Of a DNA stretch of 38,995 nucleotides, positions 18,921 to 27,753 are shown one piece after another (within the stretch, counting starts at the first letter, position 1; each line of letters begins with the position of its first letter). The translations under genes and the position numbers were made by a program. Source of the stretch: Hyphomicrobiales bacterium (lineage in GTDB: Bacteria > Pseudomonadota > Alphaproteobacteria > Rhizobiales > Rhizobiaceae); the NCBI GenBank assembly GCA_017305925.1, contig JAFKJW010000197.1, positions 1-38,995 on the forward strand, read 5' to 3'. The notes beneath the pieces are model-generated. The model had not been told where the DNA came from and made no database searches. It saw nothing but the letters and a program-made list of their open reading frames with translations.

Positions 18921-20089
18921 ATCGCCGTCTCCGTATAGACTCCCATGCCGCGCTTCCTGATCTGGCTGCCGACGACGACGCGCTGGATCTCCGAGGTGCC
19001 TTCCCAGATGCGGTCGACGCGGATGTCGCGATAAAGCCGCTCGACCGGATTCTCACGCATATAGCCCCGACCGCCGAATATCTGCACGGCCTTGTCGACA
19101 ATGCGGCCGGCGGCCTCGGAGCAGTAGAGCTTGAGGGCGCTCGCCCGCGCATGGATCGTCTTGCGGTCGGCGCCGGAATCGATCTCCCATGCGACGCGGT
19201 AAAGCATCGACTTGGCCGCGAACAGCTCGACCGCCATGTCGGCCAGCATGAACTCGATCGACTGGAAATCGCGGATCGGCCGGTCGAAGGCATGCCGGTT
19301 CGCGGCGTAGTCATTGGCGAGTTCGGCCGCGCGCGTCGCCGCGCCGACCGCATGCGAGGCAATTTGAAGGCGCGCCTCGACGAACCAGTCCTTGGTCATC
19401 TCGAAGCCCTGGCCGACCTCGCCGAGCATCCGATTCGCAGGGACGGGCGCGTCGTCGAAGCGCAGCTCGGCGTGGTCGAACGCGAAATTGTGCATGAAGG
19501 CCGGCGAGCGCCGGTGCGTCATGCCGGCTGCCGGCTTGTCGACCAGGAACAGCGTCGGCTTGTCCGGATCGCCGTCGACATGGGCATGGACGATGATGAA
19601 ATCGGATGCGTTGTAGGAGGTGACGAACCATTTGTCGCCGGTGAGATACCACACGCCGTCGCGCTGCCGGGCGGCGGTCTGCACGCGACGCGGGTCCGAA
19701 CCGGCGTCCGGCTCGGAGATCGCGAACGCGCCGCGCCGCTCGCCGTGGATCGAGGGCAGCAGGTATGTCTCGATCTGCTCCGGCGTTCCTGACTTCAGGC
19801 TGACGGGCGGACGCCAGACGCAGCTCCACAGGCCGTTGGTGACCCTGCCCAGCTGCTCCTCAATCACGGTCTGCTCGACCATGGTCAGGCCCATGCCGCC
19901 ATGCTCGCGGCCATGGTTGATGCCGGCCAGTCCCCAGTCCCGCACCGCCTGGCGCACGCCGGCGCGAAGCTCCATCGGCAGTTCGCCGTGCCGGTCGGTC
20001 GCCTCCTCCAGCGGGACGAGCACCTCGTCGGCAAATGCCCTGCCAAGCCTGGCAAGCTCGCGTTCGCGAGGGCTGAAGTCGAAGTTCAC
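18917..20089 (-). CDS. Acyl-CoA dehydrogenase
   Basis: 390 residues from a GTG start that overlaps the preceding stop by 4 bp; the reading frame is open 24 codons upstream but those codons lie inside the neighbouring gene. The N-terminal helical domain, central beta domain (FAISEPDAGSDP, WYLTGDKWFVTSYNASD) and C-terminal helical domain (GGRGYMRENPVERLYRD) are all present. Glu363 in IWEGTSEIQR matches the catalytic Glu376 of medium-chain acyl-CoA dehydrogenase. It oxidises a CoA ester to the 2,3-enoyl form and passes electrons to electron-transferring flavoprotein, which is not encoded here. In context it acts after the CoA ligase gene immediately upstream. Confidence 0.95.
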   Translation of the reverse strand: MNFDFSPRERELARLGRAFADEVLVPLEEATDRHGELPMELRAGVRQAVRDWGLAGINHGREHGGMGLTMVEQTVIEEQLGRVTNGLWSCVWRPPVSLKSGTPEQIETYLLPSIHGERRGAFAISEPDAGSDPRRVQTAARQRDGVWYLTGDKWFVTSYNASDFIIVHAHVDGDPDKPTLFLVDKPAAGMTHRRSPAFMHNFAFDHAELRFDDAPVPANRMLGEVGQGFEMTKDWFVEARLQIASHAVGAATRAAELANDYAANRHAFDRPIRDFQSIEFMLADMAVELFAAKSMLYRVAWEIDSGADRKTIHARASALKLYCSEAAGRIVDKAVQIFGGRGYMRENPVERLYRDIRVDRIWEGTSEIQRVVVGSQIRKRGMGVYTETAI

Positions 20090-22239
20090 CGGGGCTTCTC
20101 CATGGATTGCGTGCGGGGCGGGACATGGCGCGGCACCAGCAGGGCATCCACCGCCACGCATCCCTGCGGGCCGGCAAGCAGCGGATTGACGTCCATCTCC
20201 CCGATGAGATCGCCGAGATCGGAGGCAAGCAGGCAGAAGCGGGAAAAGGCGTCCGCGAGCGCCGCCCGGTCTGCGGGAGGCACCCCTCGCCCTCCGTCGA
20301 GCAGCCGGCTGACGCGCAGCTCCGATATCATCGCCGAGGCGTCCTCCAGCGACACGGGCGCAAGCGCCACGGCCCGGTCGTTCAAAACCTCGATCCAGAT
20401 GCCGCCGGCCGCGACCATGACGAACGGACCGAACTGCGGATCGCGCGCGATGCCGAACGCGAATTCGATTCCCTTGGGCGCCATTGCGGCGACGATCACG
20501 CGCCGGCCAAGCCGCCGCGACATGTCCTCGTAGGCGGCACGCAGGGCCGCCTCGTCGGCTATCGCGAGCCTGACGCCGTCCGCATCGGACTTGTGCGCCA
20601 TTCCATTTGCCGTCTTCAGCGCGACGGCAAAGCCTATCTCCCTTGCGCCGGCCAGGGCCTCATCGAGGCTTTGCGCCACCGTCATCCGGGGTGTGGCGAT
20701 GCCGTAGTCGGCCAAAAGCGCGAGCGCCTCCGTCTCGTCCAGCCCGGGACCTGCCGCCAGCCGCGCGCGCCAGCGCCGCAGGACGTCCGGCGCGACGCGG
20801 CCGGGAAAGGCGATCGTGCGCGCGCGCCGGTCGCGCCGCGCGAACAGCGCCCGGATGGCCCGCAGCCCCTCCTCGGTGCCGTCGATGACCGGCACGCCGG
20901 CCTCCGTCACCGCCAAGGCCAGGGCGCGGTGGTTCACCGACGCGTAATTGGTGACGACGGCGACCGGCTTGGCCGTCTTGGCCGCCGAGCGCACGACGGC
21001 GTTGGTGAAGCCGGTGGCGATGTAGGAACCGGTGCGGATGTCTTCGAACAGCACGCCCGCCGCGCTGGCCGGATCCTCGAGCATCGCGTCCAGGCAGGCT
21101 TCCACATGGACCTCGAAATCGCGGCCCGACCCCCAGACGTCGAGCGGATTGTCCGGCTGAAGGCCGCTGTCGAGATGATCGCGCAGTTTCGCGACGGTCG
21201 CGTCGCCGATGGAAGCGAAGGGCACGCCCTCGCGCTGGGCGAGATCCCCGACAATCACGCGCTCGCAGCCGGAATCGTGCAGCACCACCAGCCCGCCCGC
21301 GGGCGCGGGTGGCACCGTCGAGAGAAGCAGGAGGTTGGCGGCGAGCTGATCGAGCGTCTCGACCCCAATGACGCCATGGCTGCGGAAAATCGCCTCGTAG
21401 ACCGCGGCGTCGCCCGTTATGGCGCCGCTGTGGCTGGCGGCGAACCGCGCGCTCAGCGCCGTGCGCCCGACCTTCAGCGCGACGATGGGAATACCGAGCC
21501 GGTCGGCCTTCTCGAGCGCCGCAACAAACTCCTCCGGCCGCCTGGACGCTTCGAGAAACAGCCCGATCGCACGGGTTTCCGCCCGGTCGAGCAGCCAGTC
21601 CAGGTAATGTTCGCTGCCGACGGTGATCTCGCGGCCGCTCGACACGCACAGCGAGTATTTCAGCCTCTGGTCGTTGAACGCCAGCGCGCTGAACACCGAA
21701 CCCGACTGCGTGATCAGCGCCGCCGCGCCGGGCCTCAGCGAGACCGACGACGGGAAGCCGCTGACGCGCAGCCCGATCCGCGGGTTGAGGATGCCCATGG
21801 TGTTCGGGCCGCAAACCGCGATCCCCGCCTCGCGGGCGATCGCCGTCAGCCGATCCAGCAGATGCGGATCGCCCGAGCCGGACATGTCGCAACCGGAGAA
21901 GATCGTCGCCGCCCGCGCGCCATGGTCGATCGCCGCGCGCAGCCCCGCCTCGGCCGCGGCGTCGGCGGTGCCGATCACGACATGATCGACACGCTCGGGC
22001 AGGCTCGCTAGGTCGGGATAGCAGGCGAGGCCATGAACCACGCTCCGCTTCGGATTGACCGGGTAGAGCCTGCCGTCATAGCCATCGGCGGCCGCCGACA
22101 GGATCATGGTGCTGCCCGGCGTATCGGGCCGCTCCGAGGCGCCGATAAACGCGATCGACCGCGGCTGAAGCAGCGGGTCGAGCCGGTGGCCCGGCGCGAC
22201 GCGCACATCCCGGTCCGCGACCGTGACAGCCGCCTGCAT
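20086..22239 (-). CDS. Acetate--CoA ligase (ADP-forming) family protein, fused alpha-beta
   Basis: 717 residues, start ATG preceded by GGGAGGAG. Order of domains: CoA-binding Rossmann domain (about 20-150, SIAFIGASERPDTPG), two succinyl-CoA-ligase-like domains (about 165-470), and a C-terminal ATP-grasp domain (about 495-710, VALKTANGMAHKSDADGV). His270 in SHSGAITGDAAVYEA fits the phosphohistidine of ADP-forming acyl-CoA synthetases. It would make an acyl-CoA from a carboxylate, ATP and CoA, returning ADP. It is the first gene of the eight-gene minus-strand operon, so it most likely activates the compound brought in by the Pot-type transporter. The actual acid is unknown. Confidence 0.93.
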   Translation of the reverse strand: MQAAVTVADRDVRVAPGHRLDPLLQPRSIAFIGASERPDTPGSTMILSAAADGYDGRLYPVNPKRSVVHGLACYPDLASLPERVDHVVIGTADAAAEAGLRAAIDHGARAATIFSGCDMSGSGDPHLLDRLTAIAREAGIAVCGPNTMGILNPRIGLRVSGFPSSVSLRPGAAALITQSGSVFSALAFNDQRLKYSLCVSSGREITVGSEHYLDWLLDRAETRAIGLFLEASRRPEEFVAALEKADRLGIPIVALKVGRTALSARFAASHSGAITGDAAVYEAIFRSHGVIGVETLDQLAANLLLLSTVPPAPAGGLVVLHDSGCERVIVGDLAQREGVPFASIGDATVAKLRDHLDSGLQPDNPLDVWGSGRDFEVHVEACLDAMLEDPASAAGVLFEDIRTGSYIATGFTNAVVRSAAKTAKPVAVVTNYASVNHRALALAVTEAGVPVIDGTEEGLRAIRALFARRDRRARTIAFPGRVAPDVLRRWRARLAAGPGLDETEALALLADYGIATPRMTVAQSLDEALAGAREIGFAVALKTANGMAHKSDADGVRLAIADEAALRAAYEDMSRRLGRRVIVAAMAPKGIEFAFGIARDPQFGPFVMVAAGGIWIEVLNDRAVALAPVSLEDASAMISELRVSRLLDGGRGVPPADRAALADAFSRFCLLASDLGDLIGEMDVNPLLAGPQGCVAVDALLVPRHVPPRTQSMEKPR

Positions 22240-22331
22240 CTGCTCCTCCCAGGCCGATTGCGGTTCGTCGTTTCGCCTTGGAGACTAGAGGGAGGAGTCC
22301 ACTGCGAGAAGCCCCGGCGGAGTCAGGGGGT

Positions 22332-22350
22332 GCATGACATGAGTTCATGC
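22332..22350. promoter_or_regulatory. GCATGA-N7-TCATGC palindrome, probable LysR box
   Basis: GCATGA (22332-22337) and TCATGC (22345-22350) are inverted repeats with 7 nt between them, and T22335 and A22347 give the T-N11-A spacing of LysR-type sites. The palindrome lies in the 152-bp region between the divergent catabolic operon (start 22239) and the LysR gene (start 22392), 41 bp upstream of the latter. It is the likely regulatory binding site for both directions; the assignment is by position and symmetry only. Confidence 0.55.
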
Positions 22351-22391
22351 CTATGCCATGATCGGCGGCGTCCCCGCGGAAGATAGACACC

Positions 22392-23303
22392 ATGCATCTG
22401 CGCAAGCTGCTGCCATCGACCGGCGCCCTCTTCATGTTCGAGGCTGCGGCCCGGCATCTCAATTTCACCGCCGCCGGACGCGAATCCAACGTATCGCAAT
22501 CGGCGGTCAGCCACATGATGGGCCGCCTCGAGGCGCATCTCGGCGTCAAGCTGTTCGTGCGGAACCCGAAAGGCCTGCAACTCACCGAAGAAGGCCGGCT
22601 GCTTGCCCAAGCGGTAAGCCACGGCTTTCAGAAGGTCGAGACCGTTCTGAATACATTCCAGGCGAAGAACCGGAACACCGGCATCGTGACGATCTCGGTG
22701 TCGTCGGCGTTCGCGATGTACTGGTTCATGCCGCGCTTCGACACCTTCCGCCAGCGATTCCCGGAAATAGACCTGCGGTTCCAGGTCATTCACGGCGAGC
22801 CGGTCGGACCCTTCGATGGCGTGGATCTCGGCATCCGCTACAGACCTCACCCCGGACCGTCGCATCACAACTGGAAGCTGACCGACGAGGTCGTCATCCC
22901 GGTGTGCAGCCCCGGCTATCTCGAGGCCCATGGCGGCCTGGACGAGTGCAGGGATCTTCACCGCCATACGCTGGCGAACCTGAGCGGCCTGTTGCGCGTG
23001 CCGTGGCAGAGATATCTCCGCGAAACCGGCTATCCCGACAACGCCATCGGCCAGAACCTGATCTTCTCCGACTACGCGCTCGTCATCCAGGCCGCGATCA
23101 AGGGTCAGGCCATAGCGCTCGGCTGGTGGCACGTCGTCGCGCACGAACTGAGCCAGCACGGGCTCGTGCGCGCCGGCCGCCGGCAGCTGAAGACCGGCGA
23201 CGGCTATTATCTGTCCGCGCCCGCCTCCCGCCCTGTGCGCAAGCCGACAGCCATGGTCCGCGACTGGCTGATCGAGGAAATGGCGGGCATGGCGGACATT
23301 TAG
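22392..23303 (+). CDS. LysR-type transcriptional regulator (GcvA-like)
   Basis: 303 residues. N-terminal winged HTH at about residues 5-64 (GALFMFEAAARHLNFTAAG, VSQSAVSHMMGRLE) and an effector-binding domain after about residue 90. It is divergent from the eight-gene catabolic and transport operon that starts at 22239 and is its probable regulator, responding to the substrate or a CoA-ester intermediate. Its stop is followed by the convergent alpha/beta-hydrolase gene after 45 bp. Confidence 0.94.
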   Translation: MHLRKLLPSTGALFMFEAAARHLNFTAAGRESNVSQSAVSHMMGRLEAHLGVKLFVRNPKGLQLTEEGRLLAQAVSHGFQKVETVLNTFQAKNRNTGIVTISVSSAFAMYWFMPRFDTFRQRFPEIDLRFQVIHGEPVGPFDGVDLGIRYRPHPGPSHHNWKLTDEVVIPVCSPGYLEAHGGLDECRDLHRHTLANLSGLLRVPWQRYLRETGYPDNAIGQNLIFSDYALVIQAAIKGQAIALGWWHVVAHELSQHGLVRAGRRQLKTGDGYYLSAPASRPVRKPTAMVRDWLIEEMAGMADI

Positions 23304-23348
23304 CCGAAAGGCGGCCCCGATATCGGCGTCGGACCGCAGGAGCTGAAA

Positions 23349-25019
23349 TTACGGACCGGTCATGTCGCGTTTCAAACGCTCCAGACCATCCGCCGTCCAG
23401 CCGGGCGCATCGGTCAGCGCCGCCCAGGCGTCGACGTAGTGGTCGAAGCGGTAGGTGTGGCCATGGCCTATGGGCGGGGCCACCGCGGTCATCATGTCGA
23501 CAGTCAGTTGCAGGAACGTGACGATCGGGAGCCAGGGAAAGTCCGGCGAGACGTCAGGGCCGCGCGGCTGCTCCATCCATGAAGGCCGGCGCCAGAGCGC
23601 GTGAGGGTCATAGAATACGACGGCGTCGCTGGCGTATTGGAGGTAGATGATCCGAAAACTGCCCCAAGGCGCCTCGGCCCGGCCGAGATTGTCGACCTGG
23701 CCGGTGAAACGGATGGCGCTGCCGTCGCGATAGACCGGCAGCCAGGCCGGTGAGCCGGCGTTGCGGGTGCGCGTGACCTCGCGCCAGGTCGGGCTGTCGA
23801 ACGGCGGACCGGCCCATAGCGCGCCGTCATAGGGGGCGCCCACCACCTGGAACAGATCATGGCTGAGGTCGGAGTTCAGCGCGCCCAGGCTCAACCCGTG
23901 CAGGTACAGGCGCGGCCGCTTTCCGGGCGGCAGGCTGCGCCAGTGTCCATAGACGGACGAGAAGACGGCGCGCGCGGTTTCCACGCCGTAGTCGGGATCC
24001 GCGAGCAGCGCGATCCAGCTGGCCAGATAGGAATATTGCACCGACACCGTCGCCACGTCGCCGCGCAGGACGAATTCGAGCGCGCGCTGGCTTTCGGGAT
24101 CGATCCAGCCGGTGCCGGTGGGCGTCGCGATGACCAGCGTCGCGCGATCGAAGCCGCCGATCCTGATGAGCTCGGCCAAGGCCAGATCGGCGCGGGCCTG
24201 CGGATCCGGCGCCGAATTCAGGCCGACATAGACGCGCAGGGGCTCGAGCGCCGCTCCGCCGGTCGCCGCTTCTATCGCGGCGCGGTCCGGCCCGGCGGCG
24301 ATCATCTCGCGGCCGGCCCGCCCCAGACCCTCCCAGTCGAGCAGCGAACCCGGCCCGCCGGATTTCAGGGGATCGCCGGGGCGCGGGCTGCTTTCCTCGA
24401 ACAGGGCGTCATATCCGGCGTAGCTCTGGTCCAGAACCGTCATCGCCCCGCGCACGATCAGGCCGTTGGCGACGTTCCACACGATCAGGGCGGTCGCCGC
24501 GATGCCGAGCACGGCGGCCTGCGGACCCGGCAATATCCGCGCCAGCCGGCCGGAAAGAAACCGCGACATGAGCACGAGCCCGCGCGCCAGCCACAGGAGG
24601 ACCAGGAAGACGGCCACGGACAGGACAAGGATGCCGAGGGGGCGCAGGTTCTCGACCGGCGGCATGCCCATCAGGGCCCGCAACCCGTTCTGCCATTCCG
24701 ACGCCAGCGAAAGCGACCAGCCGGCCCCCAGCAGGCAGAGGACGCCGAGCGCCATCCAGGTCCGGCGCCGCCACCGGCCACGCGGCGCCGGGAGTTGCAA
24801 CGCCCGCCAGAGCATTCCGACCGCAACGCCGAGCCCGTAGCCGGCGGCGAGGCTGATGCCGCTCAGCACCCCCTGGACCAGCGTGCCGCGGGGAACGAGG
24901 CTCGGCGTCAGCGAGGCCGCGAAGAACAGGGTGGCGAGGATCAGGCCCGAAAGGGTGGCGCGCGGCAGCCAGCGCGCGACGGCCGGCCGAGGCATCGCGG
25001 CGGATGCTCGCACATCCAT
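23349..25019 (-). CDS. Membrane-anchored alpha/beta hydrolase (Abhydrolase_9 family)
   Basis: 556 residues. The N-terminal region (about 20-225) has four to five hydrophobic segments with loops such as SLTPSLVPRGTLVQGVLSG, matching the membrane domain that precedes this hydrolase family. The C-terminal half is the hydrolase: Ser377 in the nucleophile elbow GLSLG, a candidate Asp465 (YASDAVVFYD) and His519 or His521 (GHGHTY). It is an inner-membrane protein whose substrate is not known for the family. The start ATG shares one base with the stop of the upstream amidohydrolase (TGATG), implying co-translation and perhaps a joint role. Confidence 0.87.
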   Translation of the reverse strand: MDVRASAAMPRPAVARWLPRATLSGLILATLFFAASLTPSLVPRGTLVQGVLSGISLAAGYGLGVAVGMLWRALQLPAPRGRWRRRTWMALGVLCLLGAGWSLSLASEWQNGLRALMGMPPVENLRPLGILVLSVAVFLVLLWLARGLVLMSRFLSGRLARILPGPQAAVLGIAATALIVWNVANGLIVRGAMTVLDQSYAGYDALFEESSPRPGDPLKSGGPGSLLDWEGLGRAGREMIAAGPDRAAIEAATGGAALEPLRVYVGLNSAPDPQARADLALAELIRIGGFDRATLVIATPTGTGWIDPESQRALEFVLRGDVATVSVQYSYLASWIALLADPDYGVETARAVFSSVYGHWRSLPPGKRPRLYLHGLSLGALNSDLSHDLFQVVGAPYDGALWAGPPFDSPTWREVTRTRNAGSPAWLPVYRDGSAIRFTGQVDNLGRAEAPWGSFRIIYLQYASDAVVFYDPHALWRRPSWMEQPRGPDVSPDFPWLPIVTFLQLTVDMMTAVAPPIGHGHTYRFDHYVDAWAALTDAPGWTADGLERLKRDMTGP

Positions 25020-26479
25020 CAAAGCGTCGTCTTGAAGACGCGGCCGCCCTTCATGATCAGGCGGAGCGACGTATCGGGCGCGTCGAGCCAGGCCAGATCG
25101 GCTTCGGGATCGCCGTCGACCACGAGAAGGTCGGCCAGCGCATTCTCTCGGATCACGCCGAGCCGGCCGGGATAGGGCGTGCGCTCGCCGGACAGGGCAA
25201 GCAGCGCGCCGGCGGCGCCTGTCGCCTTGTGCAGCGCCTCGAGCGGCGACATGAAGCGGGCGAACTTCGCCAGTTGCCGGCCCTGGCTGGCCGCGCCGGC
25301 CGGATTGAACAGGATGTCGGTGCCGAAGGCCAGCGGGACCTTGTGCTTCTTCGCCAGCTCGAAGGCGCGCACCGTTCCCTCGGCGACCTGCAACTGCTTG
25401 GCCTGCTGGATAGGGTCCGATTTCGGGTTGGAATCCTCGTCGGCGAGGAAGGGCTGGATCGACCACCAGGTGCCTTCGCCGGCCATGATCCGAACGGTTT
25501 CCTCGTCGGCCAGCTGCCCGTGTTCGATGGACTTCACGCCGGCCCGGATCGCCCTCTGGATGCCGCCCGGCGTATAGACATGGGCGCAGACATAGGTCCC
25601 CCAGTCCGCGGCCGCTTCCACGGCGGCGCGCATCTCGGCCTCCGTGTACTGGACGGTGTCGAGCGGATCGTAGAGAGAAGACACGCCGCCACCGGCCATG
25701 ATCTTGATCTGGCTGGCGCCCTTCATCAACTGCTCGCGCGTCGCGCGCAGCACCGCATCCACGCCGTCCGCGACAAGCGCCACGCCCTGGCGCTCGACAT
25801 TGTTCGGGGGCGTGTCGGGGAAGCGTGGCAACTCGCTGAGCATACGGAAATCGCCATGGCCGGCGGTTTGCGACAGCATCGCGCCGGAAGGGAATATCCG
25901 CGGCCCGGTGACCGCGCCCTTGTCGATGGCCAATTTGAGCCCGAAGGCCGGCCCGCCCACGTCGCGCACGGTGGTGAAGCCGCGCATCAGCGTGGCGCCG
26001 GCTTCGCGCCCGGCCATCAGATGGATGAAGCCGACGTCCTGCGTCAGCGCCGCCAACTGGCTGACGGCCACCAGAGTCGAATGCCAGTGAGCGTCGATCA
26101 GGCCCGGAATGACCGCGCGCCCGCCGCAGTCGATCCGCTCGGCGTCCTTCGGACCCTGGTCGATCGCCGGCAGGGCGGCGATGCGGTCCCCCTCGATGAG
26201 GATATCGACCCCCTGGCGCATCGACAGCGTCTCGCCGTCGAAAAGGCGCAGGTTGGTCAGGAGGATGGGGCGGCCCGGCGTCTGCGCCCGCACCTCGCCC
26301 GGCGCAAGACCGAACCCCGCGAACATGCCGAGGACGCCCGCCATGCCGCCCAGCATCTGCCGGCGGGAGATGTCCGCCTCAAGCCTGCGCATCGCAGCCT
26401 GGGTCTTCGGCGAGCCGCAGTGGCAGGCATCGATGGAGGTTACGTAGTCGCACCGAATTGCCGCACAGGTCAGACACAT
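25019..26479 (-). CDS. Tat-exported metal-dependent amidohydrolase (imidazolonepropionase-like) with Cys-rich leader
   Basis: 486 residues from the ATG preceded by GGAGGG. Residues 1-30 contain five cysteines (Cys2, 5, 10, 19, 21), then a twin-arginine motif SRRQMLGG (Arg39, Arg40), a hydrophobic stretch and a VRA cleavage site near residue 65. The catalytic domain has His131 and His133 (HWH), a candidate metal-bridging Lys in IKIMAGGG, further histidines in CAHVYTPGG and IEHGQL, and an Asp in FGTDILF. These features fit the exported amidohydrolases related to Xaa-Pro/Xaa-Arg dipeptidases and imidazolonepropionase. The substrate is unknown. A TTGACA hexamer at 26538-26533 could be part of its promoter, but a well-spaced -10 is not obvious. 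Confidence 0.88.
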   Translation of the reverse strand: MCLTCAAIRCDYVTSIDACHCGSPKTQAAMRRLEADISRRQMLGGMAGVLGMFAGFGLAPGEVRAQTPGRPILLTNLRLFDGETLSMRQGVDILIEGDRIAALPAIDQGPKDAERIDCGGRAVIPGLIDAHWHSTLVAVSQLAALTQDVGFIHLMAGREAGATLMRGFTTVRDVGGPAFGLKLAIDKGAVTGPRIFPSGAMLSQTAGHGDFRMLSELPRFPDTPPNNVERQGVALVADGVDAVLRATREQLMKGASQIKIMAGGGVSSLYDPLDTVQYTEAEMRAAVEAAADWGTYVCAHVYTPGGIQRAIRAGVKSIEHGQLADEETVRIMAGEGTWWSIQPFLADEDSNPKSDPIQQAKQLQVAEGTVRAFELAKKHKVPLAFGTDILFNPAGAASQGRQLAKFARFMSPLEALHKATGAAGALLALSGERTPYPGRLGVIRENALADLLVVDGDPEADLAWLDAPDTSLRLIMKGGRVFKTTL

Positions 26480-26786
26480 GCTGTTCCCTCCAGTCAGATG
26501 CTCTCGTCCACCGATATATTTGGCCAACGAAGTGTCAAGCGCGATCGAGAAGTCCATGTGAAGCCAACCCGTCCCATCCTCTTCTTCGGCCGGCTGCCGA
26601 AGGTCGCAGGCTGGAGATATCGGCGGCGGATTCCAAGCTCGTATCCTCACCATCGCCGCGACGTGCTGCCGGACATGAAATCTCGAGGTTTTTGCGAGAA
26701 TCCGGCGAATTGCCACGGCCCGCATCGATGTTGTCAGTCCGGGTAACTTGGTCTAGGTAGCGAAGAAGCGACTGAAGGAGCGGACC
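26480..26786. other. Divergent intergenic region
   Basis: 307 bp between the minus-strand amidohydrolase and the plus-strand outer-membrane protein gene. It holds a TTGACA on the minus strand (26538-26533) followed only by imperfect -10 candidates (TATATC, 14 nt away), and the plus-strand promoter listed separately. No convincing gene, RNA or repeat is seen. Confidence 0.6.
26731..26759 (+). promoter_or_regulatory. Candidate sigma-70 promoter for the outer-membrane protein gene
   Basis: TTGTCA (26731-26736) and TAGGTA (26754-26759) are separated by exactly 17 nt. Transcription would begin near 26766, just before an AAGGAG ribosome site (26774-26779) and the GTG start at 26787. The -35 matches consensus at five of six positions; the -10 is weak. 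Confidence 0.45.
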
Positions 26787-27722
26787 GTGCTTTTTCGATT
26801 TGGCGTGAAGTATCGACACCTGATCCAGGCCGGGCGCATTCGCCGGGAACGGTCGATCTTTTCCCGCATCGGCGAAATGCCGTCGCTTCGTCGTGCTGCC
26901 GTCATTGCACTCTTCCTCTGCGGCGTGCCGGCCGCGCATGCGGCGGACGCCGCATCCGACCTGCCGGAGTCCGCGCCGGACGTCGTGAACAGCCCGAACT
27001 GGGCGTTGCAGGTGACGCCCTATATGTGGGCGGCCGGGCTCGACGGACACATTTCGCCGTTCCGACGCGGCCCGACGATCGGCGTCGAGAAGTCGTTCTC
27101 CGACGTGCTGAACGACCTCAATTTCGGCGGCTTCGTCAATGTCTGGGGACGCTACGAGCGCTTCGTCTTCTCGGGCGACGTCATGTATGTCGATACGACC
27201 GACGGCCATGCCAGCGGACCGCTGCCGGCGCTCACCATCCCCGGCGTCGGCCTGATACCGCCGGGCGGCAACATCGATGCGAAGGTCGACACGAAGCAGT
27301 TCACCGCGACATTGATGGGCGGCTACCGCGTCATCGATACGCCGCAGTTCACTCTCGACGCCCTTGGCGGCGCGCGTTTCTGGCACATCTCCAACGACGT
27401 GAAGCTTACCGGAAGCCTCGGCGGCGTGAGCGGGTCCGTCAGCTACGGAGAAAGCTTCGGCTGGGTCGATCCGCTGGTCGGCGTGCGCGCCTTCCTTCCC
27501 GTAACGGAAAAACTGTCGTTCCAGGCACAGGCCGACATCGGCGGCTTCGGCGCGGGCTCCGACCTCACCTGGTCGGCGATGGCGACCGTCAACTACGCAT
27601 TTTCCGATCGTTTTTCCGCCTCCGTGGGCTACAAGGTGCTCGACGTCGACTACGATCACGACGGTCACGTCTTCGACACGCGCCTGAGCGGCCCCGTCCT
27701 CGGCATGACCTATCGGTTCTGA
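26787..27722 (+). CDS. Outer-membrane beta-barrel protein (porin-like)
   Basis: 311 residues from a GTG with AAGGAG 7 nt upstream. A second start, ATG at 26877, would place the secretion signal (MPSLRRAAVIALFLCGVPAAHA) directly at the N-terminus but has no ribosome site, so the first 30 residues may or may not be translated. The mature part has alternating beta-strands (WALQVTPYMWAAGLDG, SASVGYKVLDVDYDHDG) and ends LGMTYRF, with a C-terminal Phe typical of outer-membrane barrels. This fits an OmpA/OmpW-like or acyloxyacyl-type small barrel of unassigned function. It starts a plus-strand run ending with the TonB-dependent receptor. Confidence 0.8.
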   Translation: MLFRFGVKYRHLIQAGRIRRERSIFSRIGEMPSLRRAAVIALFLCGVPAAHAADAASDLPESAPDVVNSPNWALQVTPYMWAAGLDGHISPFRRGPTIGVEKSFSDVLNDLNFGGFVNVWGRYERFVFSGDVMYVDTTDGHASGPLPALTIPGVGLIPPGGNIDAKVDTKQFTATLMGGYRVIDTPQFTLDALGGARFWHISNDVKLTGSLGGVSGSVSYGESFGWVDPLVGVRAFLPVTEKLSFQAQADIGGFGAGSDLTWSAMATVNYAFSDRFSASVGYKVLDVDYDHDGHVFDTRLSGPVLGMTYRF

Positions 27723-27753
27723 TCAGCAACGCTCTCGCAATCTCAATTCCGGA

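Noticed and set aside
20107-22011. Long plus-strand open frame opposite the CoA ligase gene (634 codons)
   Set aside because: Antisense to a complete ADP-forming synthetase; the product is Arg/His-rich with no family features.
12184-22239. Polyamine (potABCD) transport operon
   Set aside because: Transporter subunits are Pot-like, but all the accompanying enzymes act on CoA esters; polyamine uptake is not supported by the context.
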